In this document: positions 23,181 to 34,986 of the stretch, one piece after another
Layout of the letters: each line of letters starts with the position of its first letter
Position numbering within the stretch: the first letter of the stretch is position 1
Source: Membranipora membranacea
Lineage: Eukaryota > Bryozoa > Gymnolaemata > Cheilostomatida > Membraniporidae
Assembly: GCA_914767715.1 (NCBI GenBank)
Contig: OU612069.1
Coordinates: forward strand, 7,192,001 to 7,256,000
DNA: 64,000 bases
Direction of reading: 5' to 3'
Translations under genes and position numbers: made by a program
The notes under the pieces: model-generated
Databases searched by the model: none
The model's input: the letters and a program-made list of their open reading frames with translations, nothing else
Told to the model about the DNA's origin: nothing

Positions 23181-23269
23181 ATTGACTAAAGGTATCAACA
23201 CAGCTTGATATTTCATTGATTCATTGAACTGCGAGATGTGCCGCTACACTTTCCTAATTTCATGAACTA

Positions 23270-25430
23270 ACACAGTTTCTCTCTCAAAAATATTTACAAA
23301 AACAAAACGACAAAATAATTACTGTCACAGGACAAAAAGACAAAATAATTACTGTTGTTACCAACTTAACGGTTTTGTTGTTTTTCAGACATGTTGGCAG
23401 ACAGGCTCATAGTCCAAGTTATTGGAAGTGATTAAATTCAATATGTACCAATTTGCTACATTTATAAACGGTGAATACCATAGTAAATTCATTTTTTGGC
23501 AGCACTGATCAAGTTCACACCACTATCTGTTTCACAAGTCTACATGAACATAGCGCTAAATAAGGAATCATCTTCGTACAAATTCAATTGCTCCAATTGT
23601 GCTGTAAAAAATGGATTTTGGTCTTGTAGTGCAGGCTTAAATGAGCAAAGACACATCTTCTAACCGGTGCTACTATTGCTATTACTATTGCTAGTAATTA
23701 AATCCATTGTTAGGTAATTATTATAATAACAATTACTTTATGGAAAAATATTCCGAGATTTGAAATCTCAATAACCCTACTTGATTGTTCGGCAAATGAC
23801 TTCATTAGACCATCCCCTACTAGTAAAGATTAAGAGTATACCTACTCTTATTTACAGAAGATTTGTATGTGCGAGTGATAACAAAATATCTAGCAGCATG
23901 ATTGTTTGTCCCTCAACCAAATGATTATAAATTATCGCGGATAAGTTTAGAAGTAAATATTACTAATTTGTAAATTGTGACACTCTAAAGCTATGACCAT
24001 TTCTATGAGCAAGATATTTTAGGGTAAATACTAGATTATTGCACCTTAATTGAAATAATGATAACAGTGTTTTATTATTTTCTGTAACACAATCAATTGC
24101 ACCCATATACTTAATTATAAACCTAAGCAGGACACTACATGAAGTGAGGCACTCAATTGTGGGCAACTCAACGTCATTGGAAGGTGTAGTAAGCAATGAT
24201 ATAATCATTGGTTCACTGTCAACAATTCAGGTTTTTATGTTCCTAACTCAATCAATTTTGATTGGATTTCGAGTTTCAAAATCACTTTACAATCAGCAGC
24301 ATCTTGTTATCAACTTGAAGTTATTTCTGCTTCTCAGTGACTTATATGGTTTCCTCTTTATCTCCCCCTACATTTTTTAAATTTGATGCAGAAACCATCA
24401 CAAAATGATTGAAAGTTATTGTCCAGGCTTGGTGGTTTGATTACTATTTATTCCAAGAAATGAATGCGAAAAATCATGAATTTCATAAAACATAACGGAA
24501 TGTTAGCAAAAAATCATTTTTTGTGTGTCCTCGTTGTGACGTTGCCCATAGATGAATCATTAATGGTCACTCTATCGTATTTTCCCTTCATTTAATGCAG
24601 CATTTCTTAAAATTTATTCTCAGTTTTCCCATATAAACTTTGGATGCAAGCTGACATGTTACATTTATCCTCTATTGAAAAGAATCATGAACAGCATATA
24701 AAGGATTCTTTTGTTTTCCAAATTTTAAACAATGAAAAGCATTGAATCGTGTAGAGGCCTCACACTCAGCACAATACAATGATACAATATAAATATCGCA
24801 ATGAAGATTTGATGTGAACCTGTAGTCTTGTTTTCTAACATGGCATCACTTAAAATAATATCAGATTATGAGTGTTGAATGCTGACTTAGATTATTGTTC
24901 CTAATATGAAAATGGAACCCAAATTTAATTTTGAAAGCAGAATACAAAAAGTACCTAGGTATGATAGAAGAACCAGTAATCTTAGAAACCTCCACATGAC
25001 CGGGAAATATTGGGATTCTAAATCAGGGACCGGCAGATTTATTTATTATTTTACCTAAGTCATTTCAGTACACATGAAGGGGGTTAATGTGATCACAGTA
25101 CACTCTTAATTTTTTAATACCTATAAGATAACTTGTTAAGTCTTATGAGAATCCCTCTTCTAACTTCAGGCCACCAAGTTTCAGTATCTTCTTCAGATCA
25201 TAAATTTACAGCAAATTTACACATCAAGCAACACTATAAGCACTGATAATAGAAACTAGATCTCGTAATTTCTGTCACAGAGTAGCAAATTCGAGCAGCA
25301 TCCAAGCATTGTATCTCAACCATCTTACATCGCACAGGGGCACACACAGCAATTCCACTGCGTTCTGTTGTAATATTTCAAAACTTCTAGACTCTAGTGT
25401 CTTGTCAGATCAGGGAAAGACATTTCTTCT
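23270..25430. repeat. Array block A, copy 4
   Basis: Collinear with 1-2400 up to the GTGTCTTGTCAG motif, then joined to the same unrelated segment as copy 3 (25430-25920 matches 16850-17340). Copies 3 and 4 therefore share an ancestral junction. Confidence 0.75.
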
Positions 25431-26302
25431 CAGCTGTTAAAACTTAAATAAATTTTTTTAATATGTTTTGTATACTGTGTATTGCCAATTTTAAAATAGG
25501 CCCAATGTGATAGATTAACCATAACCATAAACCCTGCTTGGTGATTTCACCTCGGTTTGTTATTGTTATTGAGACATCATCTTGTGAGAACAACTCTCAG
25601 CTTGTTCACCTAAACAATAGTATAGGTGTCTCCTGTCTCCTTAGAATAATTTCAATTACATTAAATTTACAATGGATGTGATGCCTAATCCCCCAAGAAA
25701 CAATAGAGTGATGGCTGATTATTATCTCTAGGTATTTTCTCAAAAAAGTGTCCCGTGTAATGTTCCTTTATAAAAATCTCTTATAAATGGTCTGTGCATG
25801 GTGGGTTCAATAAATGAAATTATCCTGTTATTGTCAACTCTGAGAATATTCAATGGCTCCTGCAGTGAGAGTTCACTCCTGCAGATTAGCTATATAGTAG
25901 AAGACCATATCAAATTGTTTGCAACTGTGGACTCAAATTTGATTTCCTGAGTCTTTTATAAAAGACCATCGTTTTATTGGTCTTAATTGTAAATATGTGT
26001 AGATTGGTGTACCCAAATCAAGGATGAAGAAAATCAGTGCCTAGCGACGTTGGCTATAGTTATTCGCTCAGATTGTAGGCACGAACATATAAAAGACATC
26101 TTTTCTACGTCACAAGAATATCATGATGATATCGTCTTTTAAGGGCAGTCAATGGGGAAAATCATGGTAATTGGCTATTGCACCAAGTAAACTAGCGTAA
26201 TTCATTCATAATTCCAAATAATCTCACAATGAGGCCCTCTGGGCACCCGGTAATTAAAAACAAGAGGTTTTTCAAAATTGACACGCTGAAAATTGGTAGG
26301 GT

Positions 26303-26736
26303 TGTCGGATCGAGAAAGATCACGACAGTTCACTGCTGGCAGAGTTCATATGAGATGACTTTATAATACTGAATGCAGTTTTTCGGCAGTTTGATGATTT
26401 TATTACTGAACTACACCCTGGGGCAAATGCCCCAGGCAACTGATAAATTGCAACGCCAAGTTGTAACTGAATCTTCAGAGCAAAAACCACTGTTCTTTAT
26501 ACTGACTTGTATAAATAGGTCGTAAAAATAGAAAACAGGTGGGATGAAACGTCATTATTTTGATGGCCAACCTCCGCATTTAGATGGTAATTAAATGTGC
26601 AAAAAATGGAAGTAAATGCGGAAGAGTATAACAATTAATCAGATTAGGACCATGGCAACCATCACAGTGCAATATACAATGCCTAACTTCATGTAGAGTC
26701 ATGCACCTAGGCGTGTCACATACAGTGTATGTGACA
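26303..26736 (-). repeat. LTR (3' LTR in element sense)
   Basis: Longer LTR, with an extra 12 bp near 26344. Its right end (26714-26736) is a near-perfect 23-bp palindrome: 11-bp arms TGTCACATACA and TGTATGTGACA around one base. Confidence 0.9.
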
Positions 26737-27745
26737 CATGCACCCCCCTGGTTGCGATCGTCCTCGATCGCTTTAACTGGTTCAAAAAACATTATAGCTT
26801 ATGTCACACAAGGATAATCATTGCAATATAAAATTTAAAACCTCAAAATCTCCTGAAATACAAACAAATCAAAGATGTCGTACATAAAAGACGGTCATAA
26901 CAAAATCATGACATTCCCTTCCAAGGCTGAAGAACCTTAACAACTGCTTCAGGTCCATTGACAAAAAAAAATATATCCCATTTTCCTCTCAACTCTGGAT
27001 CTAAGAACCTAAGCTTTGCTTAGATTACTGGACAGACGAAGGTATAAAATTCATGAAATATTATAATGCTGCTTTCCTGCACAACTATCATTAAAAAATC
27101 GGCATCGCAGGAAATCCAAACGGTAAATATATAAATTGCATGATCAAGGTTGTGTCGATGGTAATAATATCAAATAATTCATTACATCCTAACTAATACA
27201 GTGACCATATTATTTTGTGCTGATCCTTGCACTAATACTGCTGCTATTTGAAGATCAGTTGCCAGTCGGTTGTAGTCAGCTGCATTCCATAATCTTTTAC
27301 TCTTAGCGGATCTTAGGTTACGGCTGCCTAATGTTTTTATTGAAGTTTTTCTATTTTTTTGAGTTACAGTGTTCACACCACCAGATTAGTTTGTCTGCTG
27401 TTGTAGACTGAGACTGAATAGAACTGGTTGAATAAAATCAGGAAATTGCAGAGGTACCTTGTCAGTTGGTGAATCATGAGCAGAAGATCAAATGTCATCA
27501 CTAGTATATCAGCTTCCATATGTTTTGTCTCTACATCATCTAAAAAGTCCGTCTCCATTTCTCCTTATAGTAACGTAGACGATGTAGACACATATGGTTC
27601 CATTATATTGCTTGCATTAGATCATCTACTCCAAAGACATTTTCCTCCAAGTCCACAATCTCCATCCTCTTTCTTGTATATTCAACGCTATCAGTCTCAT
27701 CATCTGAAGGTGTGAAGTTCTCTCCTCACTCGGTTGGGCACCAAT

Positions 27746-28167
27746 TGTCGGATCGAGAAAGATCACGACAGTTCACTGCTGGCAGAGTTCTTTATAATAC
27801 TGAATGCAGTTTTTCGGCAGTTTGATGATTTTATTATTGAACTACACCCTGGGGCAAATGTCCCAGGCAACTGATAAATTGCAACGCCAAGTTGTAACTG
27901 AATCTTCAGAGCAAAAACCACTGTTCTTTATACTGACTTGTATAAATAGGTCGTAAAAATAGAAAACAGGTGGGATGAAACGTCATTATTTTGATGGCCA
28001 ACCTCCGCATTTAGATGGTAATTAAATGTGCAAAAAATGGAAGTAAATGCGGAAGAGTATAACAATTAATCAGATTAAGACCATGACAACCATGACAGTG
28101 CAATATACAATGCCTAACTTCATGTAGAGTCATGCACCTAGGCGTGTCACATACAGTGTATGTGACA
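27746..28167 (-). repeat. LTR (5' LTR in element sense)
   Basis: Shorter LTR next to the primer-site-like sequence at 27725-27745. It carries the same terminal palindrome at 28145-28167. Confidence 0.9.
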
Positions 28168-28599
28168 GGGTCAAGTCCCCTAGCCCTTATGGCGAATTCA
28201 CTAGCCTACTGAATCTACCCAACATACCAACAATACCAGCTTGTGGCAAGAAATTCAAAAGTATCATAGAGAAAAAAGAGGAAACTTTATACATATTATA
28301 CAAGGCTAAGACCAAAGCTACCAAAACCTTACAGAATCAAAATAAAATTTAATTGTGTGTATTAATAATAAAACTTATTAATTTTCGGATGTTATTGAAG
28401 TTAGAATTGACAAAAATTCACTGCTGCTGCATGAATTTTTATCCATTACTTTTGCTTAGTATTAGTTCAGTTTAGCAAAATTTTTTGCACATTGAAATTC
28501 TATTTCAAAGTCACTACCTTTCCATATCTCGGTGTGGAATCGATTTGAGGGCCAAATTTGATACATGAAATTAGCATTTACATTTAATTTTAGTATAGG

Positions 28600-29000
28600 G
28601 TGTCGAATTCAAAACTGCTGGGCTTTCAATCAAAAGACACATCAGTTGATACAAACTAGAATATCCACTGTCTTTTGTTTCTATTCTTCTGAATTTCTTG
28701 TGGATTTTGTTTAGCAGAACGAAAGACTTTCTATATGTATATCAAGTTTGTGGGGTAACAAGTCACTGACTTCCAAATCTGTTTTGCCGTAAATGAGATA
28801 AGCTGCTAAACCTATTGAAATTTTCAAACTCAAAATCCGATCAAAATTGATCGAGTTATGATCAAAAAATGTGGATTGTGGACAGAAAATCAATGATAGC
28901 ATCATTGCTTTTACACCTTCCAATGATGTTTGTTGCCCACAATGAAGTCCCTCAGTGCCTCAATATCCATAGAATGTCATGTCTAGGTTTATAATCAAAT
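28600..29000 (-). repeat. Inverted, diverged fragment of block A
   Basis: On the minus strand this matches the middle of block A: a TATAAACCTAGACA start, GTGGGCAAC, CATTGGAAGGTGTA, and then AATTTTGATCGGATTT. It is the only copy in reverse orientation and more diverged than the rest. The frame 28711-28923 crosses it. Confidence 0.6.
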
Positions 29001-29504
29001 ATATGAATAATTCTTTATGGTTTACCTATCAAAAAGCGGACAATCCAAGTTTATAAATGCTAGTAATATATTGATCCCTGGGAATTTTTGTGATCCCTTT
29101 ATTCCATAACCTAAAAACTGTTTGACTTCTTGTTACAAATGAAGGTCAGAAACCCAGCAAACGGTGAACATTGTAACAATGTTTTGCATACAAATTTATT
29201 AATTAATACATGCTGTGAAAATGATAGGATTGGGTTATTGTCTAATTGGATACAGAATGGTAATCACAATGTTCAGATTCAGTTATAGCAGATTCTTTGG
29301 TTCTAAGTATTAGTCAAACATTATTTTTTACATGATGATACATCACTGTTAAATGTGAGAAAACAGCTTATAAATTATTAGCACTTTAATGATGGTATGA
29401 TCATGCTATCAAAAATTAACAATGTTATAGCAGTTCTTCCATCACTACAGCATTTTTTTATGACCATCTCATGAAGTTTGTTTTATAATAATGTGACAAC
29501 CACC

Positions 29505-29800
29505 TCATAGCCACTGATAATGTTCAAAATGAGATGCATTGTGGTAATGTTTTTTCATAAAACTGTCACAACGTTCGGTGCTTCCTCTCATCATAATGGT
29601 GGTACTTTTCATTCCAATGCTATTAGAGCATTGGATTGTCCTGTCAAAAAATAGCATGAGTGTAATGGGATATGATTTCTGCTGCCGCAATGTTTCTATA
29701 CCGCCTTGGAAATAGTATTTTGGAAGATGCATAACTGGATCAATGTTCAGCAAGACACCAGCAAATGATGTGATTTCTTAATACTCTTCAAAGTAATGCT
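29505..29800 (-). CDS. Hypothetical minus-strand frame
   Basis: A frame of 82 codons from the listed start (about 90 to the upstream stop), with PVMHLPKYYFQGGIETLRQQ and a histidine-rich end. No repeat copy, splice context or family match is visible. It lies inside the composite insertion, so it may be a transposon relic. Confidence 0.2.
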
Positions 29801-30329
29801 GCATACAGATTTGAATTGCAATTTACCGAATTAAAATTACGTTTGATATAATATTGTGTGACACTTAAACTATCTGAAATATCACAATACCGGTGCCAAT
29901 TCTCAAAAACTGATCTAAAAAAAATATAGGGAAAGTAATAATCCCTGAGGGTGCAAAGCAGCACTTTTCAATGGTGCTCTATGCTCCTAATGTTGGGTTT
30001 GCAGTTTATCGGCATTTCAGTACATAGCCCAATGGAGCTTTTCCAAGCTGACATGAAATATCTACTTTACTTAGCTTTCTATGATGGAATACATCTGACC
30101 TATTCTAGATCTACGGGACTGTAACCTTTTCAAACTTTGTTAAGTATACAGGGCAAACTTGGTACAAAATAACTATCAGACATTGTATCAATGACCTTAC
30201 ATCTTGACCGCTCTATTAAGTCGTTGTCTTCTTCCATTAACATGAGGGGCAATACTTATTCATCCAATAAGATACATGTGTTTTATATTTTGCTGTCCGT
30301 CTAGGTAGACAATGACTGCACCGAGGTGC

Positions 30330-30665
30330 GGCATAGGAAGAGGTTTATAGTGACGACTAAGTTTCTGACTCATTAGTGCCACTTTTCAACCACTGACAGC
30401 TTTAACCTTAACGCTACAGGGCCAGAGCTGCAGTGGTTGATGACAGCATCCTCCTGTATAGAGCTATACCATACAGGAGGGTTCTCTCATCTGCATGCAC
30501 GATGGTGTTGTACATACAGAAGACCTCCATTATTTGTAGACCTGATCCGAAGGGACTGTGTGATCAGTCAAAGTGATCAGTCAAAGATCCGGCCTGGGTT
30601 TGAACCCACAACCTTCTGGTCAAGTGACAGACACTCTAACCACTGCGCCAAACTGACTGACTATA
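30330..30665 (-). mobile_element. tRNA-derived SINE
   Basis: On the minus strand the head shows a TGGCGCAGTGGTTAGAG A box and a GGTTCAAACCC B box at tRNA spacing. These form an internal RNA polymerase III promoter, as in tRNA-derived SINEs. A body of about 250 bp follows, with a CCTCCTGTAT/ATACAGGAGG hairpin near 30450-30480. The + frame at 30437-30676 is only a shadow of this element. Confidence 0.75.
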
Positions 30666-30689
30666 CGTGTGCATAATACAAACATATAT

Positions 30690-31200
30690 CATTACTATTA
30701 TTATTTAAATTTCCATTATCATTATTATCATATTATTATGTTGGAGCAACCTTTCCTAGTATGAGGGAAGTTATCAATAAGGCATAATATTAATTTAATG
30801 AATTATATCTATTTTTGGCAATTTGCAAGATAATCGACCAGAACAAAAATGCAGCATGATGAGACTATTTTTAGCAAATTAATTAGTCCTCATCACCTCA
30901 TCTAATAACAAATCAACTCTGTACCAATTAAAAATAAACATAATTTGTACAGTAAGTCAATAAGACAAGTTTATTAATAGTCATAATCTGAGACTTTCAA
31001 CTCTATCAAGTAGAATTATGTTAAAAGATATGATGCCAAGGGTGTATTATCCTGTAAAAATAACTAAATGTAGCCGATTACCATTGCATAAGAAAACTTT
31101 GTTACTGAAAAATAGAGCAAAATGACGCTGTTTTCATGATATTGTGGCGTATCAAACTTAAAATTTCCTCAGTTCAATAATCTTTCAATTACTAGTTTTA
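30690..31200. other. AT-rich spacer and block F tail
   Basis: Holds an ATT-rich low-complexity run near 30685-30740. From about 31020 it carries the end of a block F copy (GGGTGTATTATCCTGTA motif). No gene is seen. Confidence 0.5.
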
Positions 31201-31209
31201 CTAATATTA

Positions 31210-31510
31210 TTAATAGATCACCATAATTCATTTTCCATGTTGTTCATTGTGACAATCAGGGTTGCTCAGATTTGAGCTCCCTAAACAGACTTCTAGCTTA
31301 AAAATGTGAACCTGCCATCATTGACTATCCTATGCAGCGCAGTGTCATATCAATTATTCTCAGCTGTAAGCCCCCCCCCCCCCCACCACCCACAACCTCC
31401 CGATACAGGGTTCAGGGTGGAACCTCGACTCTCAAAGCCTAGAGAACAACGTAAGGCCTCACAAAGTAATAAATTTACTGCATACTGGAGGTGGTCTTAG
31501 GTTGAAATTG
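31210..31510. repeat. Repeat G, copy 3
   Basis: Carries the GTGACAATCAGGGTTGCTCA motif and a run of C near 31370-31384. Sequence from 31510 to 31870 is AT-rich, with no gene seen. Confidence 0.55.
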
Positions 31511-32266
31511 ATTAGCAGATTAGCAAAAGAATGAAAAAAAAAGAAGCGCTAAAAATTTTGATCAAATTAATAGGGTTGGCATGAGTTGTCACAACAGAAG
31601 TGATAAATAACAAACGAAAGAATGATTTATTATTCTACATTACATTGAGAAATAATTAAAAGTAAACTCTTTTTTTAATTTGTTGACCATGGTTTCAAAA
31701 CTAACCTAATTAGAATTTTACAGGAAAGAAGAGTTTTGAAACTTTGTTCAGTTCATGTCTAATAGATGCAAGTGTTGCTCTGGTCATGTGGTCAATTAGA
31801 ATATGTGCATTGGCTCAAAACAATATTTTAATTGGATTGAATGCGAGGAAGTTTAACTTGATACTTTCAAGGGATTATTTCAAGATTGACGTTGCATTGG
31901 CAATTCATGAAACTTAAATCAATGATTGCAAAATGAAGTGAGTTTCACAAAATGTGGGCTGGAGATAAAGGAACAATTAAGCTGATCAGTCTGCTGTTTT
32001 GCCACTCATTCCCCTATTATTGTCTTAATAGGCGTGTCACTAGAAGTGCATACAAGTGCCATATCAGTTAATATAAGGATGAATTGAGCGGTTTTTTAAT
32101 TTTAACTTCGTGGCATGAACCAGCCATAGCATGCATGTTCATCTTGGTCTATTTAGGTCTGTCCCGATGAGGTTCAATAATACATGTTGTATACTTTGTA
32201 ATTTTTTGTTGCCCCTCTGTTTCTATTAAAAAAATGTAGCCAATTCATGGTATACCCAACACATAC

Positions 32267-32359
32267 CTCTTTCCCAGGTGGCTTGTTGGATTGATCAGTC
32301 CAAAAACGCTCTGCCGCCAGTGTAATTTCATTTAGGGCAAGTGGGAGGAGGTCATTGAG
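32267..32359 (-). CDS. 93-bp opposite-strand exon (block D), copy 4
   Basis: Intact 31-codon frame LNDLLPLALNEITLAAERFW, then TDQSNKPPGKE. The GAG|GTATGT donor is kept. The acceptor side is weaker here: CTTTTTCAG with purines further upstream. Read through the donor, the frame stays open to 32174. No 3' exon of the LRR type precedes this copy, so the two families can occur apart. Confidence 0.5.
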
Positions 32360-32619
32360 CTGAAAAAGATTCGCCATTCAATTTGGTTTATCCATTCAGC
32401 TAAAACTGTATGTCCATTAAAACAAATTTTCCATCTGCTTATGCCTTTTTAGTACAGGTTGTCCCGTTAGATTTGTCCAACAGATGGTCAAGGGGCACAT
32501 GGACACATGTGGAACGTTTCGAATCCCATCAGCCACACACCTCGGGTGGGTGTTTAAAAATAAAAATCAACGATTTACCATTGTATCAATGCACAGTCAG
32601 ATATGAGGCTATACTTCCT

Positions 32620-33790
32620 TAATAAGTTTTGTTTTTTGTCTGACATGCTGGCAGGCTGGCTCATAGTCTATGCAACTGAATATAATTTCATTTAATATGT
32701 AACAACTGGCTCAAATAATCAATCAATATCATAATCAATCATAACAATAATAAGCAATTTTGGGCAGCACAGTTTAAGTTCAAACTACTATCTGTTTCAC
32801 AAGTCTACGCCCACATATTGCCAAATTAGGAATCCTGTTCTTACAAATTCAAACGCTCTTCTCATGCTGTTAAAAGTGGTATTATTCTTGTCATGCAGGC
32901 TTAAATAAGCAAACGACACAGTTTCTAACCAATAGTTGTACAGTACATTAATAACCATAATTTTGTCACAATAATATGTTGTGTGATATTAATTCAGGAA
33001 AATATTTGTGATAACTTTAACTCCATATCTCCCACTTGAAAATCCTGTATTTATAAAACAACCAAGTGAATCTATTATTTCGTAATTATAATAATAACAA
33101 TTACTTTGGCAAGAATTATTCTTGGATTGAAAATCTCAATTCGCCTACATAGCAATACACCCCAGGTAAGAATCAGGCCAGCAGTCTTCAAATCAACAGA
33201 GTTTTAGGATGATATTCCAGCCTTGGACTGTTGTTAATTAGTGCAAGAAAGGTTGGCGCTGCTCTGTATGGCAATGTAGACCAGCTTGATAAATGTTGCT
33301 TGAACTGTCAAACCAGTTTAGGAACATCCATAACTTGATTATTGGGCAAATGACTCCGTTACGTCATCACTTTCTGGTAAAGATTAAGATAATCTGAGAT
33401 TTCCAATACCAATTAGTTAAATTAAGTTCAAAATTACGATGTAGTAATTACTAAAACGTACTATCAAGTACGAAAAGATTTTTTACTAAAATAGAGTTAT
33501 TTGACATCCTTATGAAAATATGAAATGGGCACAGCTTCTAAGATTGCTAAGATTATAAACATATCTAAATCTAAATCATTTAAAATGTCGTTTATTGTGA
33601 TAATCAGGGTTGCTCAGGTTAGGGCTTCCTAATCAGGATGGAGTTTTAGCTTTCAGATGTGATCCTGTCATCATTGACTATCCTGTGCAGTGGATCATCA
33701 AATGAACTCTTGGGTTAAAGAGACAAAGCTTTTTTGGTTTGACAGAGGCGCTGTGAGGCCCCCCCTCCCCTCCCCTCCAACGGAAACACC
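32620..33790. repeat. Block F copy 5 and repeat G copy 4
   Basis: Block F occupies 32620-33590 and repeat G 33590-33790. The C-rich end of G joins directly to repeat H at about 33785. Confidence 0.65.
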
Positions 33791-33960
33791 GCTGCATTCT
33801 TTGATGATACAACTATCAATCTCTAGATGTCTCTGTACAAGGGAAAGGCACAGATTAGTAGGATCAATAATTTTTTGAGAGCCTTCGCTTATTTTCAGTA
33901 ATCATTCGGCTAATACAGTAAGTTTCTGTATACACAGCCATATTTTCTTATATTATTCAG

Positions 33961-34174
33961 AGTAAAGTTCTCAGTGCCAACCATGTACTGCATACAAACT
34001 TTGGTTGAGATCAAACAACAAAGAGCTGACATGTTAGATGACAAACATAAACTTTTCACTTCACTGCACTTCGTAATGACTGGATACCAGCAGACTGGTT
34101 TCTACAAGACTGTTTCAATATATTGTGACTTAATTCGATGGGCGTCGCATTGGCAAGATCCATTGCTTAGATAA
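33961..34174 (+). CDS. Chimeric candidate 3' exon (repeat H fused to E-type tail)
   Basis: After a TTCTTATATTATTCAG acceptor the frame enters in phase 2, as in the LRR 3' exons. It reads VKFSVPTMYCIQTLVEIKQQ, ADMLDDKHKLFTSLHFVM and GYQQTGFYK to a TAA at 34172. From about 34080 the DNA is the tail of the E-type 3' exon; upstream it is repeat H, which recurs at 43990-44300 with a stop in this frame. The exon could supply an alternative end for an LRR transcript, or be an accidental fusion. Family unknown. Confidence 0.4.
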
Positions 34175-34659
34175 ATGATGGCAAAAGGAAGTGAGCATCA
34201 CCAAATGTTGGCTAGAGATCGAGGGATGTTTACACTGATCAGTTTTATGACATAATAATGGGAGTACCTGCTGTTATTGTCACCTATTCCCCTCTTTGTC
34301 TAAACAAGTGTAACACAAGAAGTACGTCTAAGTGCCGTGTAGTAAATGTGAAAATGCTTGCTTGTTTTTTTAAATTCAAGCTAGAACATGAACCAGTCAT
34401 TGCATGCACGCTCATCTAGGTCTATTCTGGTCTGCTCAAATAAGGGTCAGTAATACAGGTTGTGTTTTGAATTATTCAGTCATTACAGTCATCCTACAAG
34501 AGCAATCTTGTTATTTAGAGCACTGGACTGCTCCAAATTTGTGTAAATTTTACACGGGCCCTAACATCTCTTCTTGTGGATGAAGACTTTTAACTGGCAC
34601 ATACATTCTCTTAACTTAAGCTGTTCTCAGCATAATGTCAACTAAGCACCTTGCTAGCA

Positions 34660-34973
34660 ACAATGTAATTTCACTAGGGGCCAGTCGGTAAAGGCTTCAG
34701 ATCAAGCTGAAGCAGTTGGGCATTCCGTTTTGATTATCCGCCCATGCCTATTCAGCAAAATTGGTCTGTCCAATAAAACAAGTTGCCCTTCCGTCTATAC
34801 CGGTCCAGTACAGGTTGTCCCCCAACTGTGTCCGCATGGACACAGGCTAACGGTCGGGTATCCTGTCAGCCACTTACCTGGTGGTGAGTGCTTAAAAATA
34901 AAAATCAACGCCGACTAAAGGTATCAACACAGCTTCTTTTTCATTGAATCATTGAACTGCCAGATGTGCCGCT
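34660..34973 (-). repeat. Array block E, copy 3
   Basis: Near-identical to 6000-6310. The + frame at 34730-34918 is a shadow. The junction to block A is split by the LINE at 34987. Confidence 0.65.
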
Positions 34974-34986
34974 AAACTTTCTTAAT

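Larger units (their letters stand above)
26303..28167 (-). mobile_element. Short non-autonomous LTR retrotransposon
   Basis: Two direct repeats of 434 bp (26303-26736) and 422 bp (27746-28167) start TGTC and end GACA. They differ by one 12-bp indel and about five substitutions by eye. GGGT flanks both ends (26299-26302 and 28168-28171) as a 4-bp target duplication. On the minus strand TTGGTGCCCAACC lies beside the right LTR, as expected for a tRNA primer site, and a G-rich run (AGGGGGG) lies beside the left one, as expected for a polypurine tract. The 1-kb interior has only short frames and no gag or pol, so it must have depended on another element. Confidence 0.9.
26003..28352 (+). pseudogene. 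Unidentified reading frame split by an LTR retrotransposon
   Basis: The + frame from 26229 (ATG; open from 26196) runs in frame to 26302. It resumes at 28172, after the LTR element and one copy of GGGT, and continues to a TAA at 28350, giving about 84 codons from the ATG. Motifs include MRPSGHPVIKNKRFFKIDTL before the insertion and YGEFTSLLNLP and FKSIIEKKEETLYILYK after it. Upstream, 26003-26150 holds another open stretch (DWCTQIKDEENQ and HEHIKDIF) that would join only with a frameshift and an in-frame stop. The lysine-rich tail looks protein-like, but I recognise no family. It was probably decaying before the insertion. Confidence 0.45.
25920..30004. other. Insertion of about 4.1 kb into the segment shared with 17.3 kb
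   Basis: The uninterrupted copy runs ACCATATCAAGTTTATCG at 17343-17361. Here the left half stops near 25918 and the right half resumes near 30004. The inserted DNA contains a split reading frame, an LTR element and an inverted block A fragment, so it arose in several steps. The region 29000-29500 inside it shows nothing I can identify. Confidence 0.7.

Noticed and set aside
30437-30676. 79-codon + frame
   Set aside because: It lies across the SINE, reading its tRNA-like head backwards.
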